A model generated the notes under the pieces. It was not told the DNA's origin. It ran no database searches and saw only the letters and a program-made list of their open reading frames with translations. A stretch of DNA of 64,000 nucleotides. Source: Pseudomonas fluorescens (GTDB lineage: Bacteria > Pseudomonadota > Gammaproteobacteria > Pseudomonadales > Pseudomonadaceae). The stretch spans positions 4,402,001 through 4,466,000 of the forward strand of contig NZ_CP008896.1 of the NCBI RefSeq assembly GCF_000730425.1, in the 5' to 3' direction. Made by a program: the position numbers and the translations under genes. Positions 9,420-19,800 of this stretch are shown piece by piece; position 1 is the stretch's first letter; each line of letters opens with the position of its first letter.

Positions 9420-10073
9420 ATGAAAAAGGGATTTTTCAGGCGAAAAGCCGATACCGTACTGGGTGTGGATATCCAGGACAGCGGCGTGAAGATAGTGGAG
9501 CTGGCCCGCGCCGGCGATGGCTATGCCATGCGTGCGTATGCGAGCCAGCCTTTGCCGGGTCATGCGGTGATCGACAGTAGTATCGTTGATCTGGAGGTTG
9601 TCGCGCAGACCCTTTCCAAGGCATTGTTCCGTGCACAGACCCAGGTCACCCATGCGGCCGTTGCCGTGGCGGGGCCTTCGGTGATCAGCCGGGTGATTGC
9701 GCTGGAGGCAGGGCTTGAGGCCGATGAGATGGAGCAGCGCTTGCGCTGCGAAGCTGACCAGTACGTTCCTTATCCGCTGGATGAGGTAGCCATTGATTTT
9801 CAGGTCCAGGGCCCATCGGGTCGTGAACCCGGTTATGTTGATGTGCTGCTTGTGGCGTGCCTCAAGGAGCAGGTGGAAGCGCGTGAGGCGGTATTGGCCA
9901 TGTCTGGCCTGGTTGCGCGAGTGGTGGATGTAGAGGCGTTTGCCTTGGCGCGGGTGACCGATCAGGTGGTCGCTCGCATAGCGCCGGGGAATGGTATCAA
10001 TAGTGCACAATGGGCTGCCGATGCCCAGGGATTGCGTGTCGCCTGCGGTTTGGCCCTCAGGAGTTTCGATTGA
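9420..10073 (+). CDS. pilM: PilM-like type IV pilus assembly protein with large internal deletion
   Basis: First gene of pilMNOPQ. PilM is a cytoplasmic actin-like protein that binds the PilN N-terminus. The start chosen is the ATG giving MKKGFFRRK, just before the conserved VLGVDIQDSGVKIVEL phosphate-1 region. The first about 170 residues (up to VDVEAFAL) and the last about 28 residues (ending ACGLALRSFD) match PilM well. The protein is only 217 residues against about 354 for the family. The missing part is central: the phosphate-2 loop and adenosine-binding half of the actin fold. The reading frame stays open and overlaps pilN by one base, so this is an in-frame deletion rather than a frameshift. 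It probably cannot bind ATP and may be non-functional. Confidence 0.85.
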   Translation: MKKGFFRRKADTVLGVDIQDSGVKIVELARAGDGYAMRAYASQPLPGHAVIDSSIVDLEVVAQTLSKALFRAQTQVTHAAVAVAGPSVISRVIALEAGLEADEMEQRLRCEADQYVPYPLDEVAIDFQVQGPSGREPGYVDVLLVACLKEQVEAREAVLAMSGLVARVVDVEAFALARVTDQVVARIAPGNGINSAQWAADAQGLRVACGLALRSFD

Positions 10074-10624
10074 TGACAAGAATCAACCTTTTGCCCTGGC
10101 GTGAAGAACGGGCGGAGCGCCGTCGCAAGTTTTTCCTGATTTTTCTGTTGGTGATCACCACGATTGCATTGGCCGCCGTATGGCTGGCTGATCGGGTCAT
10201 CGATCGCGCGATTGATCGACAAGTGGCCCGTAACAACCATTTGAGCAAGCAAGTCACCATCTTGGATTCGCGCATCAAGACCATCGACGATTTGCGCGAA
10301 CAGCGCCAGCAACTGATGGAGCGGATGAAGGTGGTCGAAGATCTCCAGGGCCATCGCGCGGCAGGCCAGGAGCTGTTCGAGCAGTTGGCCCGTGCGGTGC
10401 CGGATGGCGTCCGGTTGCATGAGGTCAGCGTCAGCGGCACCTTGGTGGAGGTCACCGGCACGGCGGTGTCCAGCGACGATGTCGCCCGGTTGATGCGTAG
10501 CCTGGAGGCTTCCAGCACGCTACGCGCGCCCAACCTGCGCCATGTCCGGGCCGAGGAGGATGGTGCGGGCAGCGCCTTCCAGTTGATGGTGGATCATGGG
10601 GAGCGCCAGGAGATGCAGCGGTGA
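10073..10624 (+). CDS. pilN: Type IV pilus inner-membrane assembly protein PilN
   Basis: Bitopic inner-membrane protein of the pilus alignment complex (183 residues). It begins with the cytoplasmic MTRINLLPWRE motif, which docks into a groove of PilM. A single transmembrane helix (about residues 20-40) and a coiled-coil periplasmic stretch (about 45-85) precede the ferredoxin-like fold. The PilM-binding motif is intact even though PilM is truncated. Its ATG overlaps the pilM stop (TGATG), which implies translational coupling. It overlaps pilO in turn. Confidence 0.93.
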   Translation: MTRINLLPWREERAERRRKFFLIFLLVITTIALAAVWLADRVIDRAIDRQVARNNHLSKQVTILDSRIKTIDDLREQRQQLMERMKVVEDLQGHRAAGQELFEQLARAVPDGVRLHEVSVSGTLVEVTGTAVSSDDVARLMRSLEASSTLRAPNLRHVRAEEDGAGSAFQLMVDHGERQEMQR

Positions 10625-11241
10625 GTCTATCGTCCAGCCTGTCAGGGCTGGCACTCCCGCAACTCTCCATGCTGTACCGCAACATCGCTCACTGGCCCTT
10701 GGCTGGCAGGCTGCTGGTGGGCGCCGCGCTTGCCTTGCTGGTGCTAGTGGCAGGGGATGCTGTGTACCTGGGCGGTGCCCGCGAGGCCTTGCAGCGTCAG
10801 GAAGCGGGAGAAATAACACTGCGCCAGCAGTTTGCCGCAAAGGCCCGGCAAGCCGCCCAGCATGACAGGGTGGTGCGCGAGCTTGAGACCCTGCGTATCG
10901 CCTTCACCGAACAGTTGCGCCAAATGCCGACGCTGATGCAAATGCCTGGCCTGCTGGAAGACTTCGCCCGTCTGGGGCACGCCAGTGGGGTGTTGGTCGA
11001 TCAGCTCAGTGTGCTGGACGAGCAGGTGCAGCCGGTGTTCGTCGAGCGGCCGATGCAGCTCAAGCTGCTGGGCACTTACCATGACCTTCTGGCGTTCATT
11101 CATGGCGTGGCTGGGTTGTCGCATATCGTTACCCTGCATGACTTTATCATTCGCCCTGTTGACTCCCAGGGTGGTGCATTGCTGAGCCTGACGATGCTTG
11201 CCAAGACCTACCGGTACAGCAACCCGGGAGCCTTGCCATGA
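10621..11241 (+). CDS. pilO: Type IV pilus inner-membrane assembly protein PilO
   Basis: 206-residue partner of PilN in the periplasmic alignment complex. One transmembrane helix (about residues 35-55, LLVGAALALLVLVAG) is followed by a coiled coil and the PilO fold (LPTLMQMPGLLEDFARLGHASGV-like core). The start is GTG, overlapping the pilN TGA as GTGA, so translation is coupled. Length agrees with P. aeruginosa PilO. Confidence 0.92.
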   Translation: MSLSSSLSGLALPQLSMLYRNIAHWPLAGRLLVGAALALLVLVAGDAVYLGGAREALQRQEAGEITLRQQFAAKARQAAQHDRVVRELETLRIAFTEQLRQMPTLMQMPGLLEDFARLGHASGVLVDQLSVLDEQVQPVFVERPMQLKLLGTYHDLLAFIHGVAGLSHIVTLHDFIIRPVDSQGGALLSLTMLAKTYRYSNPGALP

Positions 11242-11753
11242 GCCGCCTCAAGGTCATGGGTTTGAGCCTGGTCTTGCTTGCTGGATGCGAGAATGACCCG
11301 CAGTTGCAGGTGTTGAATGACGAGTTGCAAGCGATTCGCCAGCAGGCAGTGCCTCTTGCTCACGAAGCGCCGGCAGTCATGCCAGGGCCAAGGTTTTTCT
11401 CCAGCGCGCCACCCCTGCGTGATCCTTTTCAGCCCCCGGACCCGCCTGCCGTTCGTGCCGCCGGCAAGCCCGGACCCGCGCCGGACTTCGACCGCCCCCG
11501 GCAGTTTCTCGAAGGGTTTGCCGTCGATCAGTTCCAGATGGTCGGCACCCTTTCACTGGGCGCGCAGACCTTTGCCCTGCTGCGTGGCGTCGCAGGTGTT
11601 CATCGCCTGGCGGTGGGGGATTACCTGGGGACCGATCATGGGCGCGTCGTGGCGATCCACGAGGGGCGGTTGGAGCTGGTCGAGCTTTTTCCCGATGGTG
11701 AGGGTGCTTGGCTTGAGCGCCCGCGCACTCTGGTGTTGAACGTGAATTCATAA
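11238..11753 (+). CDS. pilP: Type IV pilus assembly lipoprotein PilP
   Basis: 171-residue lipoprotein linking the PilN/PilO complex to the secretin. The signal ends in a lipobox LLAGC (Cys at about residue 17), then a proline-rich linker with RDPFQPP, then the C-terminal beta domain (FQMVGTLSLGAQTFALLR, LAVGDYLG) that contacts the N0 domain of PilQ. It overlaps the pilO stop by four bases (ATGA). No anomaly is seen. Confidence 0.92.
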   Translation: MSRLKVMGLSLVLLAGCENDPQLQVLNDELQAIRQQAVPLAHEAPAVMPGPRFFSSAPPLRDPFQPPDPPAVRAAGKPGPAPDFDRPRQFLEGFAVDQFQMVGTLSLGAQTFALLRGVAGVHRLAVGDYLGTDHGRVVAIHEGRLELVELFPDGEGAWLERPRTLVLNVNS

Positions 11754-11765
11754 CGGAAGCAAAAA

Positions 11766-13154
11766 ATGAAAAGGATTATTTCGTCCTTCGGTGTGGCGCT
11801 ATGGATAGCGTTCACGGCACCGATGACTGAGGCTGTGCCCAAGAGAATCGACCTGATTCAGTTGCCACCTCCCGGTGCTTCGCCTCTGGGCAATGGGCGT
11901 GGCTCCTTTGACGGTGACAGGTTGTCCCTCAATTTCCAGGACATCGAGGTCCGCGCAGTACTGCAGCAGATTGCCGATGTGGCCGGCCTCAACCTGGTGG
12001 CCGGCGATGATGTGCAGGGCTCGATTACCTTGCGCCTCAAGGATGTGCCCTGGGATCAAGCCCTGGATCTGGTGCTGCAGGCCAAGGGCCTCGATCAACG
12101 CGTGACGGCCAATGTGCTGCTGGTGGCGCCGGCCGAGGAACTGGCCGCGCGCGAGCGGCTGGCCCTGGAATCACGCAAGTTGATGACCGAACTGGCGCCG
12201 CTGCGGCGGGAGCTGTTGCAAGTCAATTACGCCAGGGCGGCCGAGTTGGCCAAACTGTTCCAGTCGGTGGGCGGGTCTGAGGGGGTGGCTGATGAGCGTG
12301 GTTCGGTGACGGTAGATGACCGGACCAACAACATCATCGCCTACCAGACGGGGGAGCGTTTGGAAGAGTTGCGGCGCATCGTCAACCAACTGGATGTCCC
12401 GGTACGCCAGGTGATGATCGAGGCACGAATAGTCGAAGCCAATGTCGACTATGACAAAAGCGTAGGGGTGCGCTGGGGCGGGTTGCTGCGGAATAAAGGC
12501 AATTGGAGTGGTGGTGGCGTCGACAACAGCCCGTCAGGTGAGGGCGAGTCGCCCGATAGCTCGCCGTTCGTTGACCTGGGGGTCGTTAACGCAAGCTCTG
12601 GCCTGGGTATCGCGTTTGTTACCGATAACGTGTTGCTGGACCTGGAACTCACGGCCATGGAAAAAGGCGGCAATGGTGAAGTGATCTCCCAGCCCAAGGT
12701 GGTGACCTCCGACAAGGAGACGGCGCGGATTCTCAAGGGCACTGAGATTCCTTACCAGGAAGCCACGTCCGAAGGGGCGACTTCGGTTTCGTTCAAGGAA
12801 GCCTCGCTTTCCTTGGAAGTGACGCCACAAATCACTCCGGATGGCCAGGTCATCATGGAGGTCCGGGTGACCAAGGATGAGCCGGACTACCTGAACAAAC
12901 TCAACGATGTGCCGCCTATCAAGAAGAATGAGGTCAACGCCAAGGTCCAGGTCAAGGACGGCGAGACCATCGTCCTCGGTGGGGTTTTCTCCAAAAACCA
13001 AAGCAAGGTGGTAGATAAAGTGCCATTTTTGGGCGATGTGCCGTATCTTGGCCGCCTTTTCCGGCGTGATGTCGTGGCCCAAAGAAAATCCGAGCTGCTG
13101 GTATTCCTGACTCCGCGTATTATGAATAACCAGGCGATTGCTGTGAGTCGTTGA
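11766..13154 (+). CDS. pilQ: Short PilQ-type secretin
   Basis: Outer-membrane secretin through which pili pass. After a signal peptide (to about residue 23) it has an STN/N0 domain ([25 protein letters not shown], about 50-100), an N1/KH domain (about 150-210, VDDRTNNII), and the secretin core (about 220-460) with the family signature [15 protein letters not shown]. At 462 residues it is much shorter than P. aeruginosa PilQ (about 710), because the N-terminal AMIN domains that bind peptidoglycan are absent. The reading frame is intact. Taken with the deleted PilM, this raises doubt about a working pilus. An unrelated secretin role is less likely given the pilMNOP context. Confidence 0.88.
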   Translation: MKRIISSFGVALWIAFTAPMTEAVPKRIDLIQLPPPGASPLGNGRGSFDGDRLSLNFQDIEVRAVLQQIADVAGLNLVAGDDVQGSITLRLKDVPWDQALDLVLQAKGLDQRVTANVLLVAPAEELAARERLALESRKLMTELAPLRRELLQVNYARAAELAKLFQSVGGSEGVADERGSVTVDDRTNNIIAYQTGERLEELRRIVNQLDVPVRQVMIEARIVEANVDYDKSVGVRWGGLLRNKGNWSGGGVDNSPSGEGESPDSSPFVDLGVVNASSGLGIAFVTDNVLLDLELTAMEKGGNGEVISQPKVVTSDKETARILKGTEIPYQEATSEGATSVSFKEASLSLEVTPQITPDGQVIMEVRVTKDEPDYLNKLNDVPPIKKNEVNAKVQVKDGETIVLGGVFSKNQSKVVDKVPFLGDVPYLGRLFRRDVVAQRKSELLVFLTPRIMNNQAIAVSR

Positions 13155-13158
13155 TTCT

Positions 13159-13677
13159 GTGCGAAATTTGATTCTTGTAGGGCCGATGGGGGCTGGAAAA
13201 AGCACCATCGGCCGTTTGCTGGCCAAAGAGCTGCGCCTGCCATTCAAAGACTCCGATAAGGAAATTGAATTGCGCACGGGCGCCAATATCCCGTGGATCT
13301 TCGATAAGGAAGGCGAACTGGGCTTTCGCGACCGCGAACAGGCGATGATTGCCGAGTTGTGCGGCTGCGATGGCGTGGTATTGGCCACCGGCGGCGGCGC
13401 GGTGATGCGTGAGGAAAACCGGCGGGCGCTGCATGCCGGCGGCCGAGTGGTGTATTTGCATGCATCGGTCGAGCAGCAAGTCGGGCGTACCGCTCGCGAT
13501 CGCAATCGGCCATTGCTGCGCACTGCCAATCCGGAGAAAACCTTGCGCGATTTGCTGACGCTACGCGATCCGCTTTATCGGGAAATCGCCGACCTGGTGG
13601 TGGAAACCGATGAGCGGCCACCGCGCATGGTCGTAATCGACATTCTTGAACGCTTGCAGCAGTTGCCGCCCCGTTAA
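13159..13677 (+). CDS. aroK: Shikimate kinase
   Basis: Phosphorylates shikimate in chorismate synthesis. The 172-residue protein shows a P-loop GPMGAGKST (about residues 8-16), the shikimate-binding DSDKEIE and GELGFRDRE stretches, the TGGGAVMR motif, and the lid arginine region DRNRPLL. The start is GTG, four bases after the pilQ stop, so it is expressed with the pil operon, as in other pseudomonads. aroB follows after about 150 bp with no other recognisable gene between them. Confidence 0.96.
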   Translation: MRNLILVGPMGAGKSTIGRLLAKELRLPFKDSDKEIELRTGANIPWIFDKEGELGFRDREQAMIAELCGCDGVVLATGGGAVMREENRRALHAGGRVVYLHASVEQQVGRTARDRNRPLLRTANPEKTLRDLLTLRDPLYREIADLVVETDERPPRMVVIDILERLQQLPPR

Positions 13678-13824
13678 AGCCTGGGCCGAAATGCGCTATT
13701 CTCGGCAGCGCGTCACAGCCGTCCGAGTTGTGGCGTAGAGCCATCATGCAGCGTCCGATCTCGACGATGCCGACAACGTTAATACACGGCAGGACGCCTG
13801 CTTCTATCTTCAGCGCGGGGACAC

Positions 13825-14925
13825 ATGCAGACACTTAAGGTCGATCTTGGCGAGCGTAGCTACCCGATCCATATCGGTGAAGGTTTGTTGGACCAGCCCA
13901 AGTTGCTCGCACCGCATATTGCCGGGCGACAAGTGGCAATCATCTCCAACGAGACAGTGGCGCCGCTGTACCTTGAGCGTCTGAGCCGCAGCCTTGCGGC
14001 GTATTCGGTGATCTCGGTGATTCTTCCCGACGGCGAAGCCTTCAAGAACTGGGAAACCCTGCAACGGATCTTTGACGGGCTGCTCACCGCGCGCCACGAC
14101 CGGCGTACCACGGTGATAGCCCTTGGTGGCGGCGTGATCGGCGATATGGCTGGGTTTGCGGCGGCCTGTTACCAGCGAGGCGTGGACTTTATCCAGGTGC
14201 CGACCACGTTGCTGTCCCAGGTCGATTCGTCGGTGGGCGGCAAGACCGGCATCAACCATCCCCTGGGCAAGAACATGGTCGGTGCGTTCTACCAGCCCAA
14301 TGCCGTGCTGATCGATACCGCGACGCTCAATACCTTGCCACCCCGCGAGTTGTCGGCGGGTCTGGCGGAGGTTATCAAGTACGGGTTGATCTGCGATGAG
14401 CCGTTCCTGGCCTGGCTTGAAGAACACGTCGATGCCTTGCGCAACCTGGACCAGGTGGCGCTGACCGAGGCGATCTCCCGCTCCTGCGCGGCCAAGGCAC
14501 TGGTGGTCAACGCCGACGAGCGTGAGTCTGGCGTGCGCGCCACCTTGAACCTGGGCCACACCTTTGGCCATGCGATTGAAACCCATATGGGCTATGGTGT
14601 CTGGTTGCATGGGGAGGCCGTGGCGGCTGGCACAGTAATGGCGTTGGAGATGTCGCAACGCCTGGGCTGGATCAGTGTCCAAGAGCGTGACCGCGGTATT
14701 CGCCTGTTCCAGCGCGCCGGGTTGCCGGTCATTCCTCCTGAGGAAATGACCGAGGCTGATTTCCTCGAACATATGGCGATAGACAAGAAAGTGATCGATG
14801 GTCGTTTGCGTCTGGTGCTGTTGCGCCGAATGGGCGAAGCGGTAGTGACCGACGATTATCCGAAAGAGATTCTACAGGCCACGCTGGGAGCGGATTACCG
14901 CGCCCTGGCCCAGCTGAAAGGTTAA
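13825..14925 (+). CDS. aroB: 3-dehydroquinate synthase
   Basis: Converts DAHP to 3-dehydroquinate, the second step of the shikimate pathway, using NAD+ and zinc. The 366-residue protein carries [16 protein letters not shown] (nucleotide binding), [29 protein letters not shown], and the metal-ligand stretch [11 protein letters not shown]. Length is normal. It is followed after ten bases by the DamX-like gene, the usual aroK-aroB-damX order of gammaproteobacteria. Confidence 0.97.
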   Translation: MQTLKVDLGERSYPIHIGEGLLDQPKLLAPHIAGRQVAIISNETVAPLYLERLSRSLAAYSVISVILPDGEAFKNWETLQRIFDGLLTARHDRRTTVIALGGGVIGDMAGFAAACYQRGVDFIQVPTTLLSQVDSSVGGKTGINHPLGKNMVGAFYQPNAVLIDTATLNTLPPRELSAGLAEVIKYGLICDEPFLAWLEEHVDALRNLDQVALTEAISRSCAAKALVVNADERESGVRATLNLGHTFGHAIETHMGYGVWLHGEAVAAGTVMALEMSQRLGWISVQERDRGIRLFQRAGLPVIPPEEMTEADFLEHMAIDKKVIDGRLRLVLLRRMGEAVVTDDYPKEILQATLGADYRALAQLKG

Positions 14926-14935
14926 CCAGATCCCG

Positions 14936-16510
14936 ATGACTAGTTTGCATGCCGACGAGGCGTTCCTCGGCCATTACCAGTTGAGCCATGACCCTTTTGC
15001 GCCACGGGTCCCAGGTTTCAAGTTTTTCCCAGCGCAGCGCAAGCCGGTGTTGGGGCAGTTGCACCACCTGGCGCGCTACAGCCAGTTGCTATTGGTGGTC
15101 ACAGGCCCTTTGGGCAGCGGCAAGACGCTGTTGCGCCAGGCTCTGGTGGCCAGTACCAACAAGCAATCGGTGCAGAGCGTGGTGGTTTCCGCCCGTGGTG
15201 CCGGTGATGCGGCGGGTGTGTTGCGCCAGGTTGCCCAGGCGCTGGACGTGGCCAATGCCGAGCCGACTGCAATTCTCAAGCAAGTGGTGCAACTGGGCCT
15301 GACCGGCCAGGAAGTCTACCTGCTGGTGGACGATGCCGAGCAGCTCGACGAGTCCGCCCTGGAAGCGTTGCTGGCCCTGGCGGCGGGTACGCCGGAAGGT
15401 CGTCCCCATGTGTTCCTGTTTGGTGAGGCGTCGCTGATTGCCGATCTGGAGCAGCTCAGTGGCGAGCAAGAGCTGTTCCATGTCATCGAATTGCAGCCCT
15501 ACGAAGAAGAGGAAACCCGCGAGTATCTGGCTCAGCGCCTTGAAGGTGCCGGCCAGGGTATCGAACTTTTCTCCGCCCAGCAGATCTCTGATATTCACGA
15601 AAGCTCCGACGGCTGGCCTGGCACCATCAACCAGGTGGCCCGGGATGCGATGATCGAAGCCATGATTGCCAGCCGTTCAGCGGTTAAGCGTCCAAAGATG
15701 GGGTTCACCATGCCGAAGAAACACGTACTGGCGATTTCTGCTGTTGTCGTGGTTGCCGTTGCCGCCGCCTGGTTGATTCCTGGCCGCAGCAAGGCACCGA
15801 CCGCGCCAGGCGCGCCTACCGAGCAGGCGCAACTGCCACTGGGCAAGCCCACCACCAATGGCGCGCCTGCCGTTGAGTTCGCCGGTTCCGGCCAGCCTAC
15901 CAACCTGCCGATGGTCGGCCAGCCGGTCATGCGTGGTCCGTTGGCAGAAGAAGCGGGCGCGATCTCCGAAGGCGACGACGGTGTGCCGGTAGAAGGCTCC
16001 AGCGCTACGCCACCCACCGTTACCACCGTGGCCCCGCCTCCCGGCGCAACTGCCAGCCCGGCGCCTGTGCCTGCGGCCAGGCCGACGCCTGCCCCGACCC
16101 AGGTCGCCACCGCCAAACCAGCCCCGGCGCCAGTGGTCAAGCCGACGCCAGCGCCTGCGGCCAAGCCAGCACCCGCCGCCAAGCCTGCTGAAAAGCCGGT
16201 GACTGTGGCCAAAGCCGCTGCCGGCAGCGGCTGGTACACCAGCCAGCCGGCCAAGAACTACGTAGTGCAGATCCTCGGCACCAGCTCCGAAGCCAACGCT
16301 CAGGCGTTCGTCAAAGAGCAGGGTGGCGAGTACCGTTATTTCAAGAAAGTGCTCAACGGCAAGCCTCTCTACGTGATCACCTACGGCAGTTTCCCGAGCC
16401 GCGCGGCAGCCGATTCCGCGATCAAGGCCTTGCCAGCGAAGGTTCAGGCTGGTAAACCTTGGCCTCGCACTGTTGCCAGCGTTCAACAAGAACTCGCAAC
16501 AACTCGCTGA
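14936..16510 (+). CDS. DamX-like AAA ATPase / SPOR-domain membrane protein
   Basis: 524-residue protein with three parts. Residues 1-about 250 form an ExeA/AAA-type ATPase: Walker A GPLGSGKT (about 58-65) and LLVDDAEQLD as Walker B. A single membrane helix follows at about residues 263-283. A long Ala/Pro-rich periplasmic linker then leads to a C-terminal SPOR domain (about 430-510; NYVVQILGTSSEANAQ, LYVITYGSFPSR) that binds denuded glycan at the septum. The order matches the aroB-damX arrangement of enterobacteria, where DamX is a cell-division protein; E. coli DamX lacks the ATPase part. A septal role is therefore inferred, and the use of the ATPase is unknown. Confidence 0.85.
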   Translation: MTSLHADEAFLGHYQLSHDPFAPRVPGFKFFPAQRKPVLGQLHHLARYSQLLLVVTGPLGSGKTLLRQALVASTNKQSVQSVVVSARGAGDAAGVLRQVAQALDVANAEPTAILKQVVQLGLTGQEVYLLVDDAEQLDESALEALLALAAGTPEGRPHVFLFGEASLIADLEQLSGEQELFHVIELQPYEEEETREYLAQRLEGAGQGIELFSAQQISDIHESSDGWPGTINQVARDAMIEAMIASRSAVKRPKMGFTMPKKHVLAISAVVVVAVAAAWLIPGRSKAPTAPGAPTEQAQLPLGKPTTNGAPAVEFAGSGQPTNLPMVGQPVMRGPLAEEAGAISEGDDGVPVEGSSATPPTVTTVAPPPGATASPAPVPAARPTPAPTQVATAKPAPAPVVKPTPAPAAKPAPAAKPAEKPVTVAKAAAGSGWYTSQPAKNYVVQILGTSSEANAQAFVKEQGGEYRYFKKVLNGKPLYVITYGSFPSRAAADSAIKALPAKVQAGKPWPRTVASVQQELATTR

Positions 16511-16860
16511 AGATCCGGCGACCTTACCCAGGTCGCCCTCCCAGCACCTCAAAAAAACGACAACAGCGTGCAGCCCTGAAGGCCGCGCGCTTTGTGGTGT
16601 CTGCGTCACGGTAGCTTTTGAGTCGTAGCGGTCAAAATTAAAAAAGTTTTGACTAGCACAGCATATCGCTTTAAACCTTTCATAAATGCGACATAGATTT
16701 GCGACAGTTCGTCGCCAAATTTGTGGGCGTCTGTGTCGGTGTGTACAATGACCTCCCTTTTGCCCCTGCTAAGCCGGCGTACGTTCGGCGCGGAAGGTAA
16801 CTGGTTGAATTGAAAAGAAATTTGCCTCGGAATAAGAGGCAGCCTGGTGAGAAAGTGTCT
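16511..16860. other. 350-bp intergenic region before gltB
   Basis: No protein-coding gene is convincing here. It holds a GGCGACC/GGTCGCC hairpin at 16517-16537 without a T run, an A/T-rich stretch with a weak promoter-like pair (TTGACT 16649, TAAACC 16672), and a better promoter at 16721-16749. The last about 110 bp would be the gltB leader. Confidence 0.6.
16721..16749 (+). promoter_or_regulatory. Probable sigma-70 promoter of gltBD
   Basis: TTGTGG at 16721-16726 and TACAAT at 16744-16749 with 17-bp spacing, about 110 bp upstream of the gltB start. It is the best -35/-10 pair in this gap. Regulator sites (for example for NtrC or Lrp) cannot be assigned by eye. Confidence 0.5.
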
Positions 16861-19800
16861 ATGAAAGCAGGTCTGTACCAACCCGATGAATTCAAGGATA
16901 ACTGTGGTTTCGGCCTGATCGCCCATATGCAGGGCGAACCCAGTCATACCCTTCTGCAAACGGCCATCGAGGCCCTGACCTGCATGACCCACCGTGGTGG
17001 GATCAACGCCGACGGCAAGACCGGTGACGGTTGTGGCTTGCTGATTCAAAAGCCCGACCTGTTCCTGCGCGCTGTCGCCAAGGAAGCCTTCGGCGCCGAT
17101 TTGCCCAAGCAATACGCGGTGGGCATGGTGTTCTTCAATCAGGACCCGGTCAAAGCCGAGGCCGCTCGCGAGAACATGAACCGCGAGATCCTCGCCGCCG
17201 GCCTGCAACTCGTCGGCTGGCGCAAAGTGCCGATCGACACCAGCGTGCTCGGCCGCCTGGCCCATGAGCGTCTGCCGCAGATCGAGCAAGTGTTTATCGC
17301 CGGCGACGGCCTGAGCGACCAGGACATGGCGATCAAGCTGTTCACCTCCCGTCGTCGCTCGTCCGTGGCCAACGCCCTGGACACCGACCACTACATCTGC
17401 AGCTTTTCCCACAAGACCATCATTTATAAAGGCCTGATGATGCCGGCGGACTTGACCGCCTTCTATCCAGACCTGAGCGATGAGCGCCTGCAAACCGCGA
17501 TCTGCGTGTTCCACCAGCGCTTCTCCACCAACACCCTGCCGAAATGGCCGCTGGCCCAGCCATTCCGCTTCCTCGCCCACAACGGCGAGATCAACACCAT
17601 CACCGGCAACCGCAACTGGGCCGTGGCCCGTCGCACCAAGTTCGCCAACGACCTGATGGACCTCGAAGAACTCGGCCCGCTGGTCAACCGCGTGGGTTCC
17701 GACTCCTCGAGCATGGACAACATGCTGGAACTGATGGTCACCGGCGGCATCGACCTTTTCCGTGGCGTGCGCATGATCATTCCGCCAGCGTGGCAGAACG
17801 TCGAGACCATGGACCCCGACCTGCGGGCGTTCTATGAGTACAACTCGATGCACATGGAACCGTGGGACGGCCCGGCTGGCGTGGTCATGACCGATGGTCG
17901 CTACGCGGTGTGCCTGCTCGACCGTAACGGCCTGCGCCCGGCGCGCTGGGTCACCACCACCAACGGCTTCATCACCCTGGCGTCGGAAGTCGGCGTGTGG
18001 AACTACCAGCCGCAGGACGTGATTGCCAAAGGCCGGGTCGGCCCTGGCCAGATCCTCGCCGTGGACACCGAAACCGGGCAGATCCTCGACACCGATGCCA
18101 TCGACAACCGCCTGAAGTCGCGACACCCGTACAAGCAGTGGCTGCGCAAGAACGCCCTGCGTATCCAGGCGACCATGGAAGACAACGATCACGGTTCGGC
18201 GTTCTATGACGTCGACCAGCTCAAGCAGTACATGAAGATGTACCAGGTCACGTTCGAGGAGCGCGACCAGGTGCTGCGCCCGCTCGGCGAGCAAGGCTAC
18301 GAGGCTGTCGGCTCCATGGGCGACGATACGCCGATGGCCGTGCTGTCCCAGCGCGTGCGCACGCCGTACGACTATTTCCGCCAGCAGTTCGCCCAGGTGA
18401 CCAACCCACCTATCGACCCGCTGCGTGAAGCCATCGTCATGTCCCTGGAAGTGTGCCTCGGTGCCGAGCGCAACATCTTCCAGGAGTCGCCTGAGCACGC
18501 TTCGCGCGTGATCCTCAGCTCGCCGGTGATTTCCCCGGCCAAGTGGCGCTCGTTGATGACCCTGGAGCGTCCAGGCTTCGACCGCCAGATCATCGACCTG
18601 AACTACGACGAGAGCCTCGGCCTGGAAGCCGCGGTGCGTAACGTCGCTGATCAGGCTGAAGAAGCCGTGCGTGCCGGTCGCACCCAGATCGTGCTGACCG
18701 ACCGCCATATCGCCCCGGGCAAGCTGCCGATCCACGCGTCCCTGGCGACCGGTGCGGTACACCACCGCCTGACCGAAAAAGGCCTGCGCTGCGACTCCAA
18801 CATCCTCGTCGAAACCGCCACCGCTCGCGACCCGCATCACTTCGCCGTACTGATCGGTTTCGGTGCCTCGGCGGTGTACCCGTTCCTGGCCTACGAAGTG
18901 CTGGGTGACCTGATCCGTACCGGTGAAGTGCTGGGCGACCTCTACGAGGTGTTCAAGAACTACCGCAAAGGCATCACCAAGGGCCTGCTGAAGATCCTGT
19001 CGAAGATGGGCATCTCCACCGTCACGTCGTACCGCGGCGCACAGTTGTTCGAGGCCATCGGCCTGTCGGAAGAAGTCTGCGAGCTGAGCTTCCGTGGCGT
19101 GCCGAGCCGTATCAAGGGCGCGCGTTTCGTCGACATCGAAGCCGAGCAGAAAGCCCTGGCAGCCGAAGCCTGGAGCGCACGCAAGCCGATCCAGCAAGGT
19201 GGCCTGCTCAAGTTCGTGCACGGTGGCGAATACCACGCCTACAACCCGGACGTGGTCAACACCCTGCAAGCTGCTGTGCAACAGGGCGACTACGCCAAGT
19301 TCAAGGAATACACCGCGCTGGTGGATAACCGCCCGGTGTCGATGATCCGTGACCTGTTCCGGGTGAAGACCCTGGACACGCCGATGGACATCGCCCAAGT
19401 CGAGCCGCTGGAGTCGATCCTCAAGCGCTTCGACTCCGCCGGTATTTCCCTGGGCGCCTTGTCCCCCGAGGCCCACGAAGCCCTGGCCGAAGCCATGAAC
19501 CGCCTGGGTGCGCGTTCCAACTCCGGCGAAGGTGGGGAAGACCCGGCGCGCTACGGCACCATCAAAAGCTCGAAAATCAAGCAGGTTGCGACCGGTCGTT
19601 TCGGTGTGACCCCGGAATACCTGGTCAACGCCGAAGTGCTGCAGATCAAGGTGGCCCAGGGTGCCAAGCCCGGTGAGGGCGGCCAGCTGCCGGGCGGCAA
19701 GGTCAATGGTCTGATCGCCAAGCTGCGTTACGCAGTGCCGGGCGTCACGCTGATTTCGCCTCCGCCGCACCACGACATCTACTCGATCGAAGACTTGTCG

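Noticed and set aside
16517..16537. GGCGACC/GGTCGCC hairpin after the DamX-like gene as a terminator
   Set aside because: The stem is short (7 bp) and no T run follows; it may reduce read-through but it is not a clear intrinsic terminator.
16649..16677. TTGACT/TAAACC pair as the gltBD promoter
   Set aside because: The -10 box is poor (TAAACC), and a better spaced pair with TACAAT lies closer to gltB.
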